Source: an uncultured Elusimicrobiales bacterium
GTDB lineage: Bacteria; Elusimicrobiota; Elusimicrobia; Elusimicrobiales; Elusimicrobiaceae
Direction of reading: 5' to 3'
Assembly: GCA_944327085.1 (NCBI GenBank)
Contig: CALVGG010000005.1
Coordinates: forward strand, 80,030 to 144,029
Length of the DNA: 64,000 nucleotides
This document shows positions 55,612 to 64,000 of the stretch, piece after piece. The number at the start of each line of letters is the position of its first letter. Position 1 is the stretch's first letter. Below the pieces are notes generated by a model, which saw only the letters and a program-made list of their open reading frames with translations, did not search any database and was not told the origin of the DNA. A program made the translations under genes and the position numbers.

Positions 55612-56706
55612 TTATTTTTTGGATTTTTTATTTTTTCCCGCTTTGCCTTTTGCCGCTTTTTTAGGGGCAGCCGCCTTTTTGGAAGCGGCTTTTTTTGTGC
55701 CATTTTTAGCCTTGGCGGCTTTTTCTTTGGCGGCGCGGGCCTCTTCCAGGCGCTTTTTAATTAAACGCTCCAGCGGGCTTTTGCCAATCACTTCCCCCAA
55801 AATATTGGTTTTTTGGCGGGGGCGCATGGCGCTGTGCAGTTTGCGGGTGCGGAAATCCGCCGGGCTCATTTCCAAAATACCGGCTTTTTGGGCGGCACGG
55901 CGCAGGGTCATTACGGCACGTTCTTCTATTTGGCGCACACGCTCGCGCGAGAGGCCCATTTTATCGGCCACTTCTCCCAAGGTTTTGGGTTCATTGTCCG
56001 CCAGGCCGTAGCGCATAATAAGTACTTCCCGGTCGCGCGGGTTCAGTTCTTCCATACTTTTTTTAATGGTTTCCTGATTTTCAGACTTCATAAACACGTC
56101 ATGCGGGTTGCCTTTGCCGTCGTCGGAAATCATATCTTCCAGGGTAAGGTCTTCCTCGTCGTGTACCAAAGAAGTTAAAGAATCCACCCCTTTGGCCGCG
56201 CTCAACGTATCCATGATGGATTTTACCTGCCGGGCCGTTAAATTCAGTTCCTTTGCCATTTCGTTTAAGGAAGGATCCCTGCCGTTGGCTTCTTTTAAAG
56301 CGTTCCAGGCGCGGAACCATCTTTTTAAATTGCCCCAGGCATGGGAAGGTATTTTAATGGAGCCGGATTGTTCTTCAATATATTTGCGGATATATTGCTC
56401 AATCCAGTAAATGGCATAAGTGGAAAAGCGGTATCCTTTTTCAGGCTCAAATTTTTCAATTGCCTGCATAAGGCCCAGGTTGCCTTCTTCTATCAAATCC
56501 ATTAGTTCCATACCCGGGCGCTGGAAACGTTTGGCCGTGGGAATAACCAAACGCAAGTTAATTTCCATCATTTTGTTTTTGGCGTCTTTATCGCCTTTTT
56601 TAACTTGCTTCCAAAGTTGGGCAATTTCCTCGCGGTTCATATTACGCGTTACCTGGCCCAAGTGTTTGAAATATTCGTTTACGCTGTCTAAGGATTCGTT
56701 TTCCAT
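55612..56706 (-). CDS. RpoD-like sigma-70 factor with Lys/Ala tail
   Basis: A 364-residue sigma factor: region 1.2 (SVNEYFKHLGQVTRNMNREEIAQLW), region 2 (LVIPTAKRF, LMDLIEEGNLGLMQAIEKFEPEKGYRFSTYAIYWIEQYIRKYI), region 3 and region 4 (TLGEVADKMGLSRERVRQIEERAVMTLRR). It lacks the long region 1.1 of typical RpoD, so it is closer to group 2/RpoS-sized factors. The last 50 residues are a Lys/Ala-rich tail ([19 protein letters not shown]). Whether it is the main or an alternative sigma factor cannot be told from this window. A promoter stands just before the ATG, giving a very short or no leader. Confidence 0.88.
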   Translation of the reverse strand: MENESLDSVNEYFKHLGQVTRNMNREEIAQLWKQVKKGDKDAKNKMMEINLRLVIPTAKRFQRPGMELMDLIEEGNLGLMQAIEKFEPEKGYRFSTYAIYWIEQYIRKYIEEQSGSIKIPSHAWGNLKRWFRAWNALKEANGRDPSLNEMAKELNLTARQVKSIMDTLSAAKGVDSLTSLVHDEEDLTLEDMISDDGKGNPHDVFMKSENQETIKKSMEELNPRDREVLIMRYGLADNEPKTLGEVADKMGLSRERVRQIEERAVMTLRRAAQKAGILEMSPADFRTRKLHSAMRPRQKTNILGEVIGKSPLERLIKKRLEEARAAKEKAAKAKNGTKKAASKKAAAPKKAAKGKAGKNKKSKK

Positions 56707-56717
56707 ATATAAATCAT

Positions 56718-56746
56718 ATCATACTTTTGCCCAACTATCCAAACAA
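56718..56746 (-). promoter_or_regulatory. Candidate promoter of the sigma factor gene
   Basis: -35 TTGTTT (56741-56746), a 17-base spacer, -10 TATGAT (56718-56723). The start codon is only about 12 bases after the -10 box, implying a nearly leaderless mRNA. Confidence 0.5.
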
Positions 56747-56756
56747 CATACATACG

Positions 56757-56783
56757 AAAACCCCCGGGCATTACCCGGGGTTT
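56757..56783 (-). terminator. Terminator of the second pseudopilin
   Basis: Minus strand: a 7-bp GC stem CCCCGGG/CCCGGGG followed by GTTTTC, 7 bases after the stop. Confidence 0.7.
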
Positions 56784-56789
56784 CAAACA

Positions 56790-57293
56790 CTAAAAAGTAA
56801 AACCTGTGCTGGAACTGCCTGAACTGTTTTTTCTATCGGGGGTATCCTTTCCGGAAATATTTCTGCATACCCGCATAGCCGTTTCACTGCGGTTGCCCCA
56901 GCAAATAAAAACACTTTCATTAAAATATTTTTCTAATAAAGGGGCTTCTTCTCTTGTATCGTAACAATAAGCCGAAGCCTGCGCATCGCCCAACTCACCT
57001 TTACGCAATAAACAATAAAAATCTTCATAGGACAGGCGATCGGCAGATACCATCTGTGCCCCGGCAGGCATTTCTATATCCAATTGTTCAAAATCCAGTG
57101 TGTACGCATTATTTGCCAAAAAGAAAATATTTTCCGCGTCGGAAATGGAACGCAATAACGGCAACAGCCGCATAGAGCGCGCTTTTAAAACAGCCGTTTC
57201 ATACTGCGGCAAAGCCACCGCTGCCAATATGCCGATAATTAGCACTACCACTAACAATTCTATAAGCGTAAATCCGGCGTTTTTCCCCGTCAT
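56790..57293 (-). CDS. Type IV pilin-like protein (pseudopilin)
   Basis: A 167-residue protein with a short leader (MTGKNAG) and then FTLIELLVVVLIIGILAAVALPQYETAV, the prepilin cleavage and assembly helix. The C-terminal domain has cysteines at CLLRKGE, AYCYD, ICWGN and CRNISG. The first 45 residues are almost identical to those of the protein at 30285-30869, while the rest differs. GGGAGGAAT precedes the ATG. Flanked by terminators, it is a single-gene unit. Confidence 0.87.
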   Translation of the reverse strand: MTGKNAGFTLIELLVVVLIIGILAAVALPQYETAVLKARSMRLLPLLRSISDAENIFFLANNAYTLDFEQLDIEMPAGAQMVSADRLSYEDFYCLLRKGELGDAQASAYCYDTREEAPLLEKYFNESVFICWGNRSETAMRVCRNISGKDTPDRKNSSGSSSTGFTF

Positions 57294-57380
57294 AAGTATT
57301 CCTCCCTATGCTTTGCACAAAATCCACTATATCAAAAAAAAACAAAGCAAGCACAGGTTAAAAAGACTCGCTTAACCAAC

Positions 57381-57414
57381 AAAAACCCCCGGGGCTAAAC
57401 CCCGGGGGTAAAAA
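57381..57414 (-). terminator. Terminator of the small lipoprotein gene
   Basis: A perfect GC-rich stem ACCCCCGGGG/CCCCGGGGGT with T-run TTTTTG on the minus strand (and AAAAAGG on the other side). Confidence 0.85.
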
Positions 57415-57433
57415 GGCTGGGCAATATGGGCAT

Positions 57434-57934
57434 TTATTCTTTATACTCGTAACCGTTTTCTTTTAACGCCTCACACACGCGGCGGCCGATGGAACTTTGC
57501 GGGCGGCAGTATTTATACACAATATGCGGGCTGGGTATGGTTTGTACCCCCAGCGTGTATAATTCTTTTAACGTATCCCCGCCCGCATTTCTGGGGTTGC
57601 GGCGCCACATGGTAGCCGTGGTGCCCCCCACCAAATTGCCGCTGGCCGTTTGCATATTTAAACTAAGCACAAAATCCATATTATACGCATCCGCCCCGCT
57701 GAAAGAATACCCCGGCAATTGCATATCAATCAAACGCAAAATGTTTTTGGCGGAACTTTCAAAAAGCACTTTATCGGTATTATGGTAATACTGGTGCATA
57801 CGTTCGGAAATACTTTCCAACAAGGCCCCCGCCTGGCGGGCTTTGCTTATTTCATCCCCTTTAGACACTAACATAGGCGTACATCCGTCCAATAAAACGA
57901 AACCGGCCAATAAGAACACAAGGTGTTTTTTCAT
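57434..57934 (-). CDS. Small lipoprotein
   Basis: 166 residues from the ATG at 57934, preceded by AAAGGA. A longer in-frame start at 57991 is rejected because it would put 19 residues ahead of a perfect lipoprotein signal (MKKHLVFLLAGFVLLDGC, lipobox LLDGC). The mature part has an N-terminal helix (ISKARQAGALLESISERMHQYY) and a mixed domain ending with YCRPQSSIGRRVCEALKENGYEYKE. The C-terminal pair of cysteines resembles the C-terminal pattern of the neighbouring pilin-like proteins. No named family. Confidence 0.75.
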   Translation of the reverse strand: MKKHLVFLLAGFVLLDGCTPMLVSKGDEISKARQAGALLESISERMHQYYHNTDKVLFESSAKNILRLIDMQLPGYSFSGADAYNMDFVLSLNMQTASGNLVGGTTATMWRRNPRNAGGDTLKELYTLGVQTIPSPHIVYKYCRPQSSIGRRVCEALKENGYEYKE

Positions 57935-57990
57935 AATATATCCTTTTGCAAAGATAAATTTATATATTCTATTAAAACCAAATTTTAGCA

Positions 57991-58020
57991 TAAAAAAGCC
58001 CCGCTTTAAACGGGGCTTTT
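57991..58020 (-). terminator. Terminator of the carboxyltransferase gene
   Basis: A 10-bp stem AAAAGCCCCG/CGGGGCTTTT with TTTTTT on the minus strand, 15 bases after the stop. It would end the synthase-transferase-carboxylase transcript. Confidence 0.88.
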
Positions 58021-58035
58021 AAAGTTTTAAACCGC

Positions 58036-59640
58036 TTACAGCGGAATATTGCCTTTATGCGGGTTTTTTTTCGGGTCGCGTTTATTGCGAAGCACTTGGA
58101 AAGCCCGTATAATTTTGGCGCGCGCTTCGGCCGGCTCAATAATTTCATCAATAGAGCCGTTGGAAGCGGCCTGATAAGGAGAGGCAAACTTGTCCGAATA
58201 TTCCTTAGTCAGTTTTTCTTTCAGCTGTTCTTTTTTCTGCGGGTCTGCTTCTGCCTTTAAATCGCGCGAATACAAAATATCCACCGCACCGCGCGGGCCC
58301 ATAACGGCAATTTCCGCACTGGGGAACGCAAAGTTAAAATCCCCGCGCAAATACTTAGAGCCCATGGCAATATACGCACCGCCATAAGCCTTGCGCAAAA
58401 CCAAAGTTACTTTGGGGATAGACGCTTCCGAATACGCATACAGCAGCTTTGCCCCGTGGCGGATAATACCGCCGTGTTCCTGCTGCACGCCGGGCAAATA
58501 ACCGCCGATATCCACTAAAGTTAAAAGCGGAATATTAAATGCGTTTAAGAAGCGGATAAAGCGGGCTGCTTTGTCGCTCGCGTCGCAATCCAACGCACCG
58601 CCCAAGCAAGCCGGGTTGTTGGCCACCACGCCCACCACTTCACCGCCTAAGCGGATAAAGCCGGTAACCACGTTTTTGGCAAAGTTTTGGTGAATTTCAA
58701 AAAAGCCGAAATCATCGGCCAAGCGCCAAATGACGTGGTGAATGCGGAAAGCTTTTTTCGGGTCCATTTCGCACACGCGTTCCAACACGTGCACGGGGCG
58801 GTCAAACACGTCGGAGGTGGACTCCAACGGCGCTTTTTCATAGCAGTTCTGCGGCAGGAAGGTAAGCAGCTCGCGCACCTGGCGGAAGCAGTCCTGCTCA
58901 GACTTGGCCACAAACTGGCACACACCGCTTTTTTCGCTGTGCGGGTGGGAACCGCCCAAGGTATCAAAATCCACTTCTTCTCCGGTGGCGGCCTTTACCA
59001 CGCTGGGGCCGGTTACAAACATATGGCTAATGCCTTCCACCATAAAAATAAAGTCCGTCAGCGCCGGGGAATACACCGCCCCGCCGGCACAAGGCCCCAA
59101 AATAACGGAAATTTGCGGAATCACACCCGAAGCTTTTACGTTACGGTAGAAAATTTCCCCGTAACCGTTTAAGCTGTCTACCCCTTCCTGAATACGGGCC
59201 CCGCCCGAATCCAACAAACCAATCACCGGCACTTTGGCTTCCAAAGCGCGGTCCATCAAATCGGCAATTTTGCGGGCATGGGCTAAACCCAAAGAACCGC
59301 CCAGCTGGGTAAAATCCTGCGCGTACACGGCCACTTCCCGGCCGTTAATGCGGCCAAAACCGGTGATAACTCCGTCGCCCTTAATATGTTTGTCTTTCAC
59401 TCCAAAATCACTGCAGGAGCTTTCCATCAAACTGCGGATTTCAAAAAAGCTGTCTTGGTCTAATAGATAAGAAATACGTTCGCGCGCGGTGAATTTGCCC
59501 TTGTCTTTTTGGGCTTTAATGCGGGCCTCGCCCGCACCTTTTTGCGCGTCTTGGGAAATCTGGCGGAATTTAACTAAACTGGCCGGAGCGGGACGGTCTG
59601 ACTTTTTGTCCTCTCTAGGGTCTTCAAACAATTCAATCAT
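58036..59640 (-). CDS. Acyl-CoA carboxylase/decarboxylase carboxyltransferase subunit
   Basis: A 534-residue crotonase-fold protein of the PccB/MmdA group. Seen: the N-terminal AQKGAGEARIKAQKDKGKFTARERISYLLD, GDGVITGFGRINGREVAVYAQDFTQLGGSLG, LLDSGGARIQEGVDSLNGYGEIF, ILGPCAGGAVYSPALTDFIFMV, LGGSHPHSEKSGV, GVVANNPACLGGALDCDASDKAARFIRFLNAFNIPLLTLVDIGGYLPGV, RKAYGGAYIAMGSK and the terminal GNIPL. It transfers carboxyl between biotin and propionyl- or methylmalonyl-CoA. The biotin carboxylase and carrier subunits are not in the window. GGAGGGCAC precedes the ATG. It lies 53 bases downstream of the PPTase gene, so a supply role for the synthase is possible but not shown. Confidence 0.9.
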   Translation of the reverse strand: MIELFEDPREDKKSDRPAPASLVKFRQISQDAQKGAGEARIKAQKDKGKFTARERISYLLDQDSFFEIRSLMESSCSDFGVKDKHIKGDGVITGFGRINGREVAVYAQDFTQLGGSLGLAHARKIADLMDRALEAKVPVIGLLDSGGARIQEGVDSLNGYGEIFYRNVKASGVIPQISVILGPCAGGAVYSPALTDFIFMVEGISHMFVTGPSVVKAATGEEVDFDTLGGSHPHSEKSGVCQFVAKSEQDCFRQVRELLTFLPQNCYEKAPLESTSDVFDRPVHVLERVCEMDPKKAFRIHHVIWRLADDFGFFEIHQNFAKNVVTGFIRLGGEVVGVVANNPACLGGALDCDASDKAARFIRFLNAFNIPLLTLVDIGGYLPGVQQEHGGIIRHGAKLLYAYSEASIPKVTLVLRKAYGGAYIAMGSKYLRGDFNFAFPSAEIAVMGPRGAVDILYSRDLKAEADPQKKEQLKEKLTKEYSDKFASPYQAASNGSIDEIIEPAEARAKIIRAFQVLRNKRDPKKNPHKGNIPL

Positions 59641-59693
59641 GTGCCCTCCAAAATCTATTATGCTTATATTTTAGCAAACTTAGACCCTTGCGT

Positions 59694-60314
59694 TCATTGT
59701 GCATAAGCCACGCACAGCATAAACCCCTGCGGCTTGGGGGCTACTTCCAGCCGGATATCCGGCTCCCCCATAGCGTGGTACACCTTTAGGGCCTCCCCGT
59801 AAAAAGAAATTTTATCCCCCACAAAGCGTACGTCAAAACTGTTTAGGCTCAGCCCCGTGCCAAGCAGTTTTACCACCGCTTCTTTTTTGGTCCACAAGGC
59901 GGTTAAAAAAGCATCATCCGTTTGCAGGCGTTCCTGCGGGTGAAAAAAATCTTCCGCCCAGGCATTAATGCGGTGTTCCACTTTTTCCAAATCAATGCCT
60001 AAGAAGCGGCACTCCCGGCTGATGGCCGCCGCCGCCCAGCCGTGGCTGTGGGTAATGCTAAAAGCCCCCGTGTAAGGGGCCCCGTCCAAAAGGACCTGCG
60101 GTTTTCCCCCTTCCTGAGGCAACACTTGCACGCGGGTTAAATCAGCCCCCGGTTCGGGCAGTAAAAGCTGTTTTAACGCAAATCTGCCCCCAAGCCATTC
60201 GGTTCTTCTTTTGGGGAGTTTCAGCGTTTGGTAAAACGCTGACTCCCTTTCGGAAAGGATCCGGTCGGCCGGGGGCAGACTCGTCAAATCAACAAACTTT
60301 ATTTGGTACTTCAT
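59694..60314 (-). CDS. 4'-phosphopantetheinyl transferase (Sfp type)
   Basis: About 206 residues from the ATG at 60314, preceded by GGGTGG. A longer frame from 60365 overlaps the synthase and is unlikely. Family motifs: WLGGRFALKQLLL, FSITHSHGWAAAAIS, the metal site GIDLEKVEHRI, and FLTALWTKKEAVVKLLGTGLSL. It transfers the phosphopantetheine arm from CoA to carrier proteins. It starts 11 bases after the stop of the multi-ACP synthase, so those tandem ACPs are the obvious substrates, as with PfaE and the Pfa synthases. Confidence 0.9.
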   Translation of the reverse strand: MKYQIKFVDLTSLPPADRILSERESAFYQTLKLPKRRTEWLGGRFALKQLLLPEPGADLTRVQVLPQEGGKPQVLLDGAPYTGAFSITHSHGWAAAAISRECRFLGIDLEKVEHRINAWAEDFFHPQERLQTDDAFLTALWTKKEAVVKLLGTGLSLNSFDVRFVGDKISFYGEALKVYHAMGEPDIRLEVAPKPQGFMLCVAYAQ

Positions 60315-60325
60315 GCCACCCAAAG

Positions 60326-63300
60326 TTACTGGCCAATGGCCTGGTAACCGTGGATTTCCACCCACACATTGCCTTGTTCGTCAAACACATAGGCGTCGTG
60401 CAGGGTTTTGCCGTCGGCCGTGAGGCCTTTGTTCACACCGTAGAGGTACAGCTTCTGCGGAGGAACTTCCCGCTTAAATACGGCCACGGCTTTAATGCCG
60501 TCCGGCAAGGTCATCTTATTGGCCACGCTCATATCCTGGAAACCGCAGCATTGGAAAGCGGCCTCAATCAGCATGGGGTTGGCCAACAGGGTTTTAGGCT
60601 CCGGCCACTGCGGTTTGGGGGTGGTGTTGTAAACGGCCAGGGATTCCTTTTCGTTCACGCGCAAAATACCGCCCAAAACCTGGAAGCTGGGCCCGTGGAA
60701 ATATTTTTTATAGATTTCTTCTTTGGTTACCACCGGCGCGGCGTTTACGTCCAAATGAATGTCATTTTTTACTTCATCCCAGGTAGAGGTGAAGGAAGAC
60801 AAAGTTTTGGCCGTAAAGTGGCGGCGAGTGTTGCCCATTTTAACGCCTTTGCTGTTAATAAAGTCAGACTCTATTTCCATGCTGGCGCCGGTCCCGTCGG
60901 AAGTACCAATCACACGCACGGCCTGCGGGCGGTTGCGCAGCAGTTTAATAGGCAGAAAGAAGTGCACATCTTCCAACCCCTGCGGCACATTGCCCGTTAA
61001 AGCGGTGGCGGTTTCCATAAAGGTTTCTATGCCCATTACACCAGGGACATAGGGGGTGCCTTCAATGGCGTGATCGGAAAGGTACGGGTCCGATTTTAAG
61101 TTAAATTCTTTTTCACCGTGGAATTCTTTACCGGCTTGCAGCTGTTTTACTTCACCCAAAAAGTGGGTAGCTTCCCCCGCGGGCTGAGCCGAAGCAGAGC
61201 CGGACGGAGTTTGCCCGCCTTGCGGGGTGTTGTTGTTGTCCGAATCAGCGGAACCGAGCTTTTGCTCGGCCCCGATTTCGTCCATTTCAAATAACAGCTG
61301 ATGGTCCCAGTCCAAGCGGCCCAAAGAACCGGTCAGCACGATTTCCGGCACGCGTCCGTAGACGATTTCGTCCAAGAAAATCTGCATACCGTCTTCGGGG
61401 TCCACAAAGTCCACCCCGTTGGAGCGCAGGAAGGTTTCCACACCGGCACGCACACCCATACCTACATTTTTGTAAGCACTCATGGCAATGCTGATGGCGC
61501 GGTAGCCTTGGTTAGACAAGGACAAGGCAGATTTGGCCAGGTAGTCGTTGGCGCTGGCGTAGTCACTCTGGCCCAGGTTACCGTATTTGCCCGCAATGGA
61601 AGAAGCAAACGCGAAGAAGCCTTTGTCTTTCACTACGTTGTTGGCCAAGAAAGAAGCAAAGCTGGTGGCCTTTACGTCAAAGATACGATAGTATTCCATC
61701 GGGTCTTTATCGTAAATCAGTTTGGAGCGTTCCAACCCGGCAAAGTGGATGATACCGTCCACACGGCCGTTTTTGGCTTTAATCTTGGTGCAAACTTCTT
61801 TCACCATGGAAGAGTTCGTCACGTCGCAGTGATAGTATTCCACTTCGCTGCCCAGCTCGCGCAGTTTTTGCAAGTTGTTATACAGCGTTACGGAATCTTT
61901 CACACGGCCGAAAGCACGTTCCAGCATGACAGGAGTGGCTTTCTTGGTATGGTCGGCGCGCATTTCTTCCCACATTTGTTTCTTAAGCGCAGCCAGTTCG
62001 GATTCGTTCATCGTGGCCCAAAGCGGCGTTTTTTCCTGGATTTCAATGATATCCAACACGATGATTTTGCTGTGGTACTGGGCGGCAAGTTTTTGTGCAA
62101 GCATCGCCCCGATACCGCGGCCGGAACCGGTAAAGATAACGGTTTTTCCGGTCAAATCAAAGTGTTTCACGCTGCGGTCCAACTGCATAGGTACGGACAG
62201 GATGGTGGAGCGCACTTTGTCTTTGGTGCCGATCATCAGGCGCATATCGCCGTGGAGTACTTCGTCCATAGTAATTTGGGCCATGTCGTCCGGCGTGGCG
62301 TCCGTTTCAAAATCAATCAATTTAGAAATGGCGCCGGTGCGTTCGTACACGTCTTTGCGGTAGCAGGTGGTGCCGCCGGTTAAAGCGCCCACAATGGGGT
62401 TAAATTCATCTTTGGTGCTGTAACCGAAGTTACCGTCAATTTTGGTGTTCACGGCAAAGAAGGTGTCGGCATCCTGATGGTTGGACAAGCCTTTTTCAAA
62501 CACGCGCAAGGCAATAAACAGCGGCATGACGTATTTGGTCAGTTCATTGTGCGGGCTGACTTTTTTGTCAAACTTCTTAATGCTGGCACCCAGCAGATAC
62601 ACAATACCCTGTATGTTGGGGTCTTCGGCCGCGTATTCTTTCAAAGCGGCTTCGGTTTCTTCGTAAGATTCCCAATTTACAATGGTGGTGTTTTTGCTGC
62701 GGGTTTTAAGCGTGGTGAACACGTGCGTTTTTACACCCAGCTCTTTAAATTCTTCCTGATAGGCTTTAATCAGTTGGGAATTATCGGCAAAGATGAGCAC
62801 GGTGCGGTCTTTGGATAAGTGGCGGTTTTCGCGTTCCGTAAGCGGAGCATCGGCCACCATGGTTACATAGCGCAGTTTCTTTTCGTGGCAGTGTTCACCT
62901 TTATAGCCGGGGGCTTCCGGGCGTTCCGCCAGAGATTCGTGGCGTACAATCGGAGCCGTAGGATTGGTGGTTAAAGCATCTTCAGCCGGTTTGCCAATGT
63001 GTTCAGCCGTCGGTCTGGTTACTACAGCCGGTTTTACCACTGCCGGTTTGGCAGGGGCGGCAGGTGCCGCGGCAGGCGCGGGCTGGGCCACGGGGGCCGC
63101 AGGTTGCGCAGCAGGCGCCGCCGCAGGCGCGGGCTGGGCCACGGGGGCCGCAGGTTGCGCAGCAGGCGCCGCCGCAGGGGCAGGCTGAGCCGCAGCAGCC
63201 GCTTGAGCGGCAGGAGCGGACGGATTATTCACCGCGTTTAACACAAAGTTAATGCAATGGCGGATAGTAGGATAATCTTTAAGCTGAATACCTTCCTGCT

Positions 63301-64000
63301 GGGCAATGCCGTAATGCTCGCGCATAGCGGCAAACAGTTCGGCTTGTTTTACCGTATCAATACCCAGGTCGGCTTCCATATCCAAGTCCAGGTCCAGCAT
63401 GTCTTTGGGGTAACCGGTTTTTTCAGCTACCATAGACACAATTTCTTCGCTCACTTGGGCCGGGTCCAACTTGCCGGCGGCCGGTTTGGCCGGGGCGGCA
63501 GGTGCCGCTACAGGCGCGGGCTGAGCCGCAGGGGCCGGGGTTACCGCAGCAGGCTGGGCCACAGGGGCCGCAGGTTGCGCAGCAGGTGCTGCCGCTTGAG
63601 CGGCAGGAGCCGCAGAACCTTCACTGCCGGCATTGGCAATGGCGTATTTAATAATGGAGCGAATGGTCTGGTAATCTTTAAGCTGTACGCCTTCCTGGCG
63701 GGCAATGTGGTACGTCTCGCGCATGATGGCAAACAGTTCAGCTTGTTTTACCGTATCAATACCCAAATCGGCTTCCATATCCAAGTCCAAGTCCAGCATA
63801 TCCTGCGGATAACCGGTCTTTTCAGCAATGATGTTTAAGATGTTAGCCTGTACATCCGCTTCATTTAAGGACGGCATCGGCTTAGAGGCCGCGGCCGGTT
63901 GGGCGGCGGGGGCCGCTACAGGCGCAGGCTGGGCCACAGGGGCCGCAGGTTGCGCAGCAGGTGCTGCCGCTTGAGCGGCAGGAGCCGCAGAACCTTCACT
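60326..64000 (-). CDS. Multi-ACP iterative synthase, PfaA-like (N-terminus beyond window)
   Basis: The frame is open from the window edge to the stop at 60326 (1,224 codons seen). In order: two complete acyl carrier domains, with [22 protein letters not shown] at about 63745-63810 and 63325-63410 and the serine-equivalent site in LGIDTVKQ; Ala/Pro/Gln-rich linkers; a linker to a ketoreductase with [12 protein letters not shown] (62100-62160), FASSIAG and [13 protein letters not shown]; and a C-terminal hot-dog dehydratase-like domain with [16 protein letters not shown] and a second half ending [10 protein letters not shown]. The ACP signature LGID[ST][VI]K is of the PUFA-synthase type, but the usual Ser is Thr here in both copies. 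Order ACPn-KR-DH matches PfaA, so KS and acyltransferase domains are expected upstream. Product unknown. Confidence 0.88.
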   Translation of the reverse strand, partial: SEGSAAPAAQAAAPAAQPAAPVAQPAPVAAPAAQPAAASKPMPSLNEADVQANILNIIAEKTGYPQDMLDLDLDMEADLGIDTVKQAELFAIMRETYHIARQEGVQLKDYQTIRSIIKYAIANAGSEGSAAPAAQAAAPAAQPAAPVAQPAAVTPAPAAQPAPVAAPAAPAKPAAGKLDPAQVSEEIVSMVAEKTGYPKDMLDLDLDMEADLGIDTVKQAELFAAMREHYGIAQQEGIQLKDYPTIRHCINFVLNAVNNPSAPAAQAAAAAQPAPAAAPAAQPAAPVAQPAPAAAPAAQPAAPVAQPAPAAAPAAPAKPAVVKPAVVTRPTAEHIGKPAEDALTTNPTAPIVRHESLAERPEAPGYKGEHCHEKKLRYVTMVADAPLTERENRHLSKDRTVLIFADNSQLIKAYQEEFKELGVKTHVFTTLKTRSKNTTIVNWESYEETEAALKEYAAEDPNIQGIVYLLGASIKKFDKKVSPHNELTKYVMPLFIALRVFEKGLSNHQDADTFFAVNTKIDGNFGYSTKDEFNPIVGALTGGTTCYRKDVYERTGAISKLIDFETDATPDDMAQITMDEVLHGDMRLMIGTKDKVRSTILSVPMQLDRSVKHFDLTGKTVIFTGSGRGIGAMLAQKLAAQYHSKIIVLDIIEIQEKTPLWATMNESELAALKKQMWEEMRADHTKKATPVMLERAFGRVKDSVTLYNNLQKLRELGSEVEYYHCDVTNSSMVKEVCTKIKAKNGRVDGIIHFAGLERSKLIYDKDPMEYYRIFDVKATSFASFLANNVVKDKGFFAFASSIAGKYGNLGQSDYASANDYLAKSALSLSNQGYRAISIAMSAYKNVGMGVRAGVETFLRSNGVDFVDPEDGMQIFLDEIVYGRVPEIVLTGSLGRLDWDHQLLFEMDEIGAEQKLGSADSDNNNTPQGGQTPSGSASAQPAGEATHFLGEVKQLQAGKEFHGEKEFNLKSDPYLSDHAIEGTPYVPGVMGIETFMETATALTGNVPQGLEDVHFFLPIKLLRNRPQAVRVIGTSDGTGASMEIESDFINSKGVKMGNTRRHFTAKTLSSFTSTWDEVKNDIHLDVNAAPVVTKEEIYKKYFHGPSFQVLGGILRVNEKESLAVYNTTPKPQWPEPKTLLANPMLIEAAFQCCGFQDMSVANKMTLPDGIKAVAVFKREVPPQKLYLYGVNKGLTADGKTLHDAYVFDEQGNVWVEIHGYQAIGQ
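63072..63173 (-). repeat. 51-bp tandem repeat in the synthase linker
   Basis: Two exact units, 63072-63122 and 63123-63173, each coding for 17 residues of an Ala/Pro/Gln linker ([17 protein letters not shown]). Likely to vary in copy number by slippage or unequal crossing-over. Confidence 0.9.
63557..64000 (-). repeat. Duplicated ACP-linker segment
   Basis: Positions about 63557-63629 and 63928-64000 are identical (about 73 bp, coding for [18 protein letters not shown] and on). In the first copy this linker follows directly on an ACP domain, so its recurrence at the window edge implies at least a third ACP just beyond it. Confidence 0.85.

Noticed and set aside
60326..60365. Longer start of the phosphopantetheinyl transferase at 60365
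   Set aside because: It lies inside the end of the synthase gene; the ATG at 60314 has a ribosome site and an ordinary N-terminus.
61301..62383. Long open frame on the plus strand (about 360 codons) inside the synthase gene
   Set aside because: Antisense to the ketoreductase region, which has clear family motifs; the plus frame is rich in His/Phe/Gly without any domain and is a codon-usage shadow.
63072..63173. CRISPR-like direct repeats
   Set aside because: Units are adjacent with no spacers and code for an Ala/Pro linker in the synthase.

Overview
The window looks like part of the chromosome of a Gram-negative, host-associated bacterium, most probably a member of the Elusimicrobiota (Elusimicrobium/Avelusimicrobium-like). 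This is an inference from gene content: single scattered type IV pseudopilin genes with the GFTLIELLVVVLIIGILAAVALPQYE type of leader, many lipoproteins, a PfaA-like polyketide/PUFA synthase next to an Sfp-type phosphopantetheinyl transferase, a very large secreted protein with a membrane-rich C-terminus, and a moderately GC-rich genome with short intergenic spaces. No 16S gene is present, so the assignment is tentative.

Layout. Positions 1-5213 (minus) hold most of a giant signal-peptide-bearing membrane protein. A 23.4-kb prophage follows (5390-28744), integrated in the 3' end of a tRNA-Arg(UCG) gene. Its 19-bp attachment core is duplicated at both ends, and the original terminator of the tRNA is now stranded at the far left. 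The prophage encodes the right arm of a short-tailed (T7/P22-like podovirus) virion: truncated scaffold, capsid, two tail-tube/stabilisation proteins, internal virion proteins, a 3,117-residue polyvalent ejected protein, tail fibres, and a lysis cassette (endolysin, holin candidates, overlapping Rz/Rz1 spanins) ending in a tiny NrdD-like peptide. Terminase, portal, replication and repressor genes are absent. The scaffold gene and the integrase gene are both 5'-truncated and meet at about 27670, so the element appears to be a deletion-carrying, probably defective prophage.

From 28.7 to 37 kb, plus-strand housekeeping genes follow: yebC, ruvC, ruvA, ruvB, a SpoIID-like lipoprotein, queA and tgt. 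They are interrupted by a minus-strand pseudopilin, by a yrbL-family gene broken by an in-frame TGA, and by a roughly 240-nt strongly structured RNA of unknown family with its own terminator. From 37 to 52 kb the minus strand carries cell-wall and information-processing genes: ddl, a long coiled-coil protein, then prfA-GT9-prmC-murA-folC as one run, rpmE, polA-coaE-rho and trxA.

From 52 to 64 kb: a MORN-repeat protein, ispE and spoVG (plus strand, overlapping), tRNA-Gln, an EamA transporter, tRNA-Arg(CCU), an RpoD-like sigma factor, a second pseudopilin, a small lipoprotein, an acyl-CoA carboxyltransferase, a phosphopantetheinyl transferase and the C-terminal two thirds of a multi-ACP synthase running off the right edge. 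The last three share a strand and are tightly spaced. They may form one lipid/polyketide unit in which the transferase activates the ACPs and the carboxyltransferase might supply extender units.
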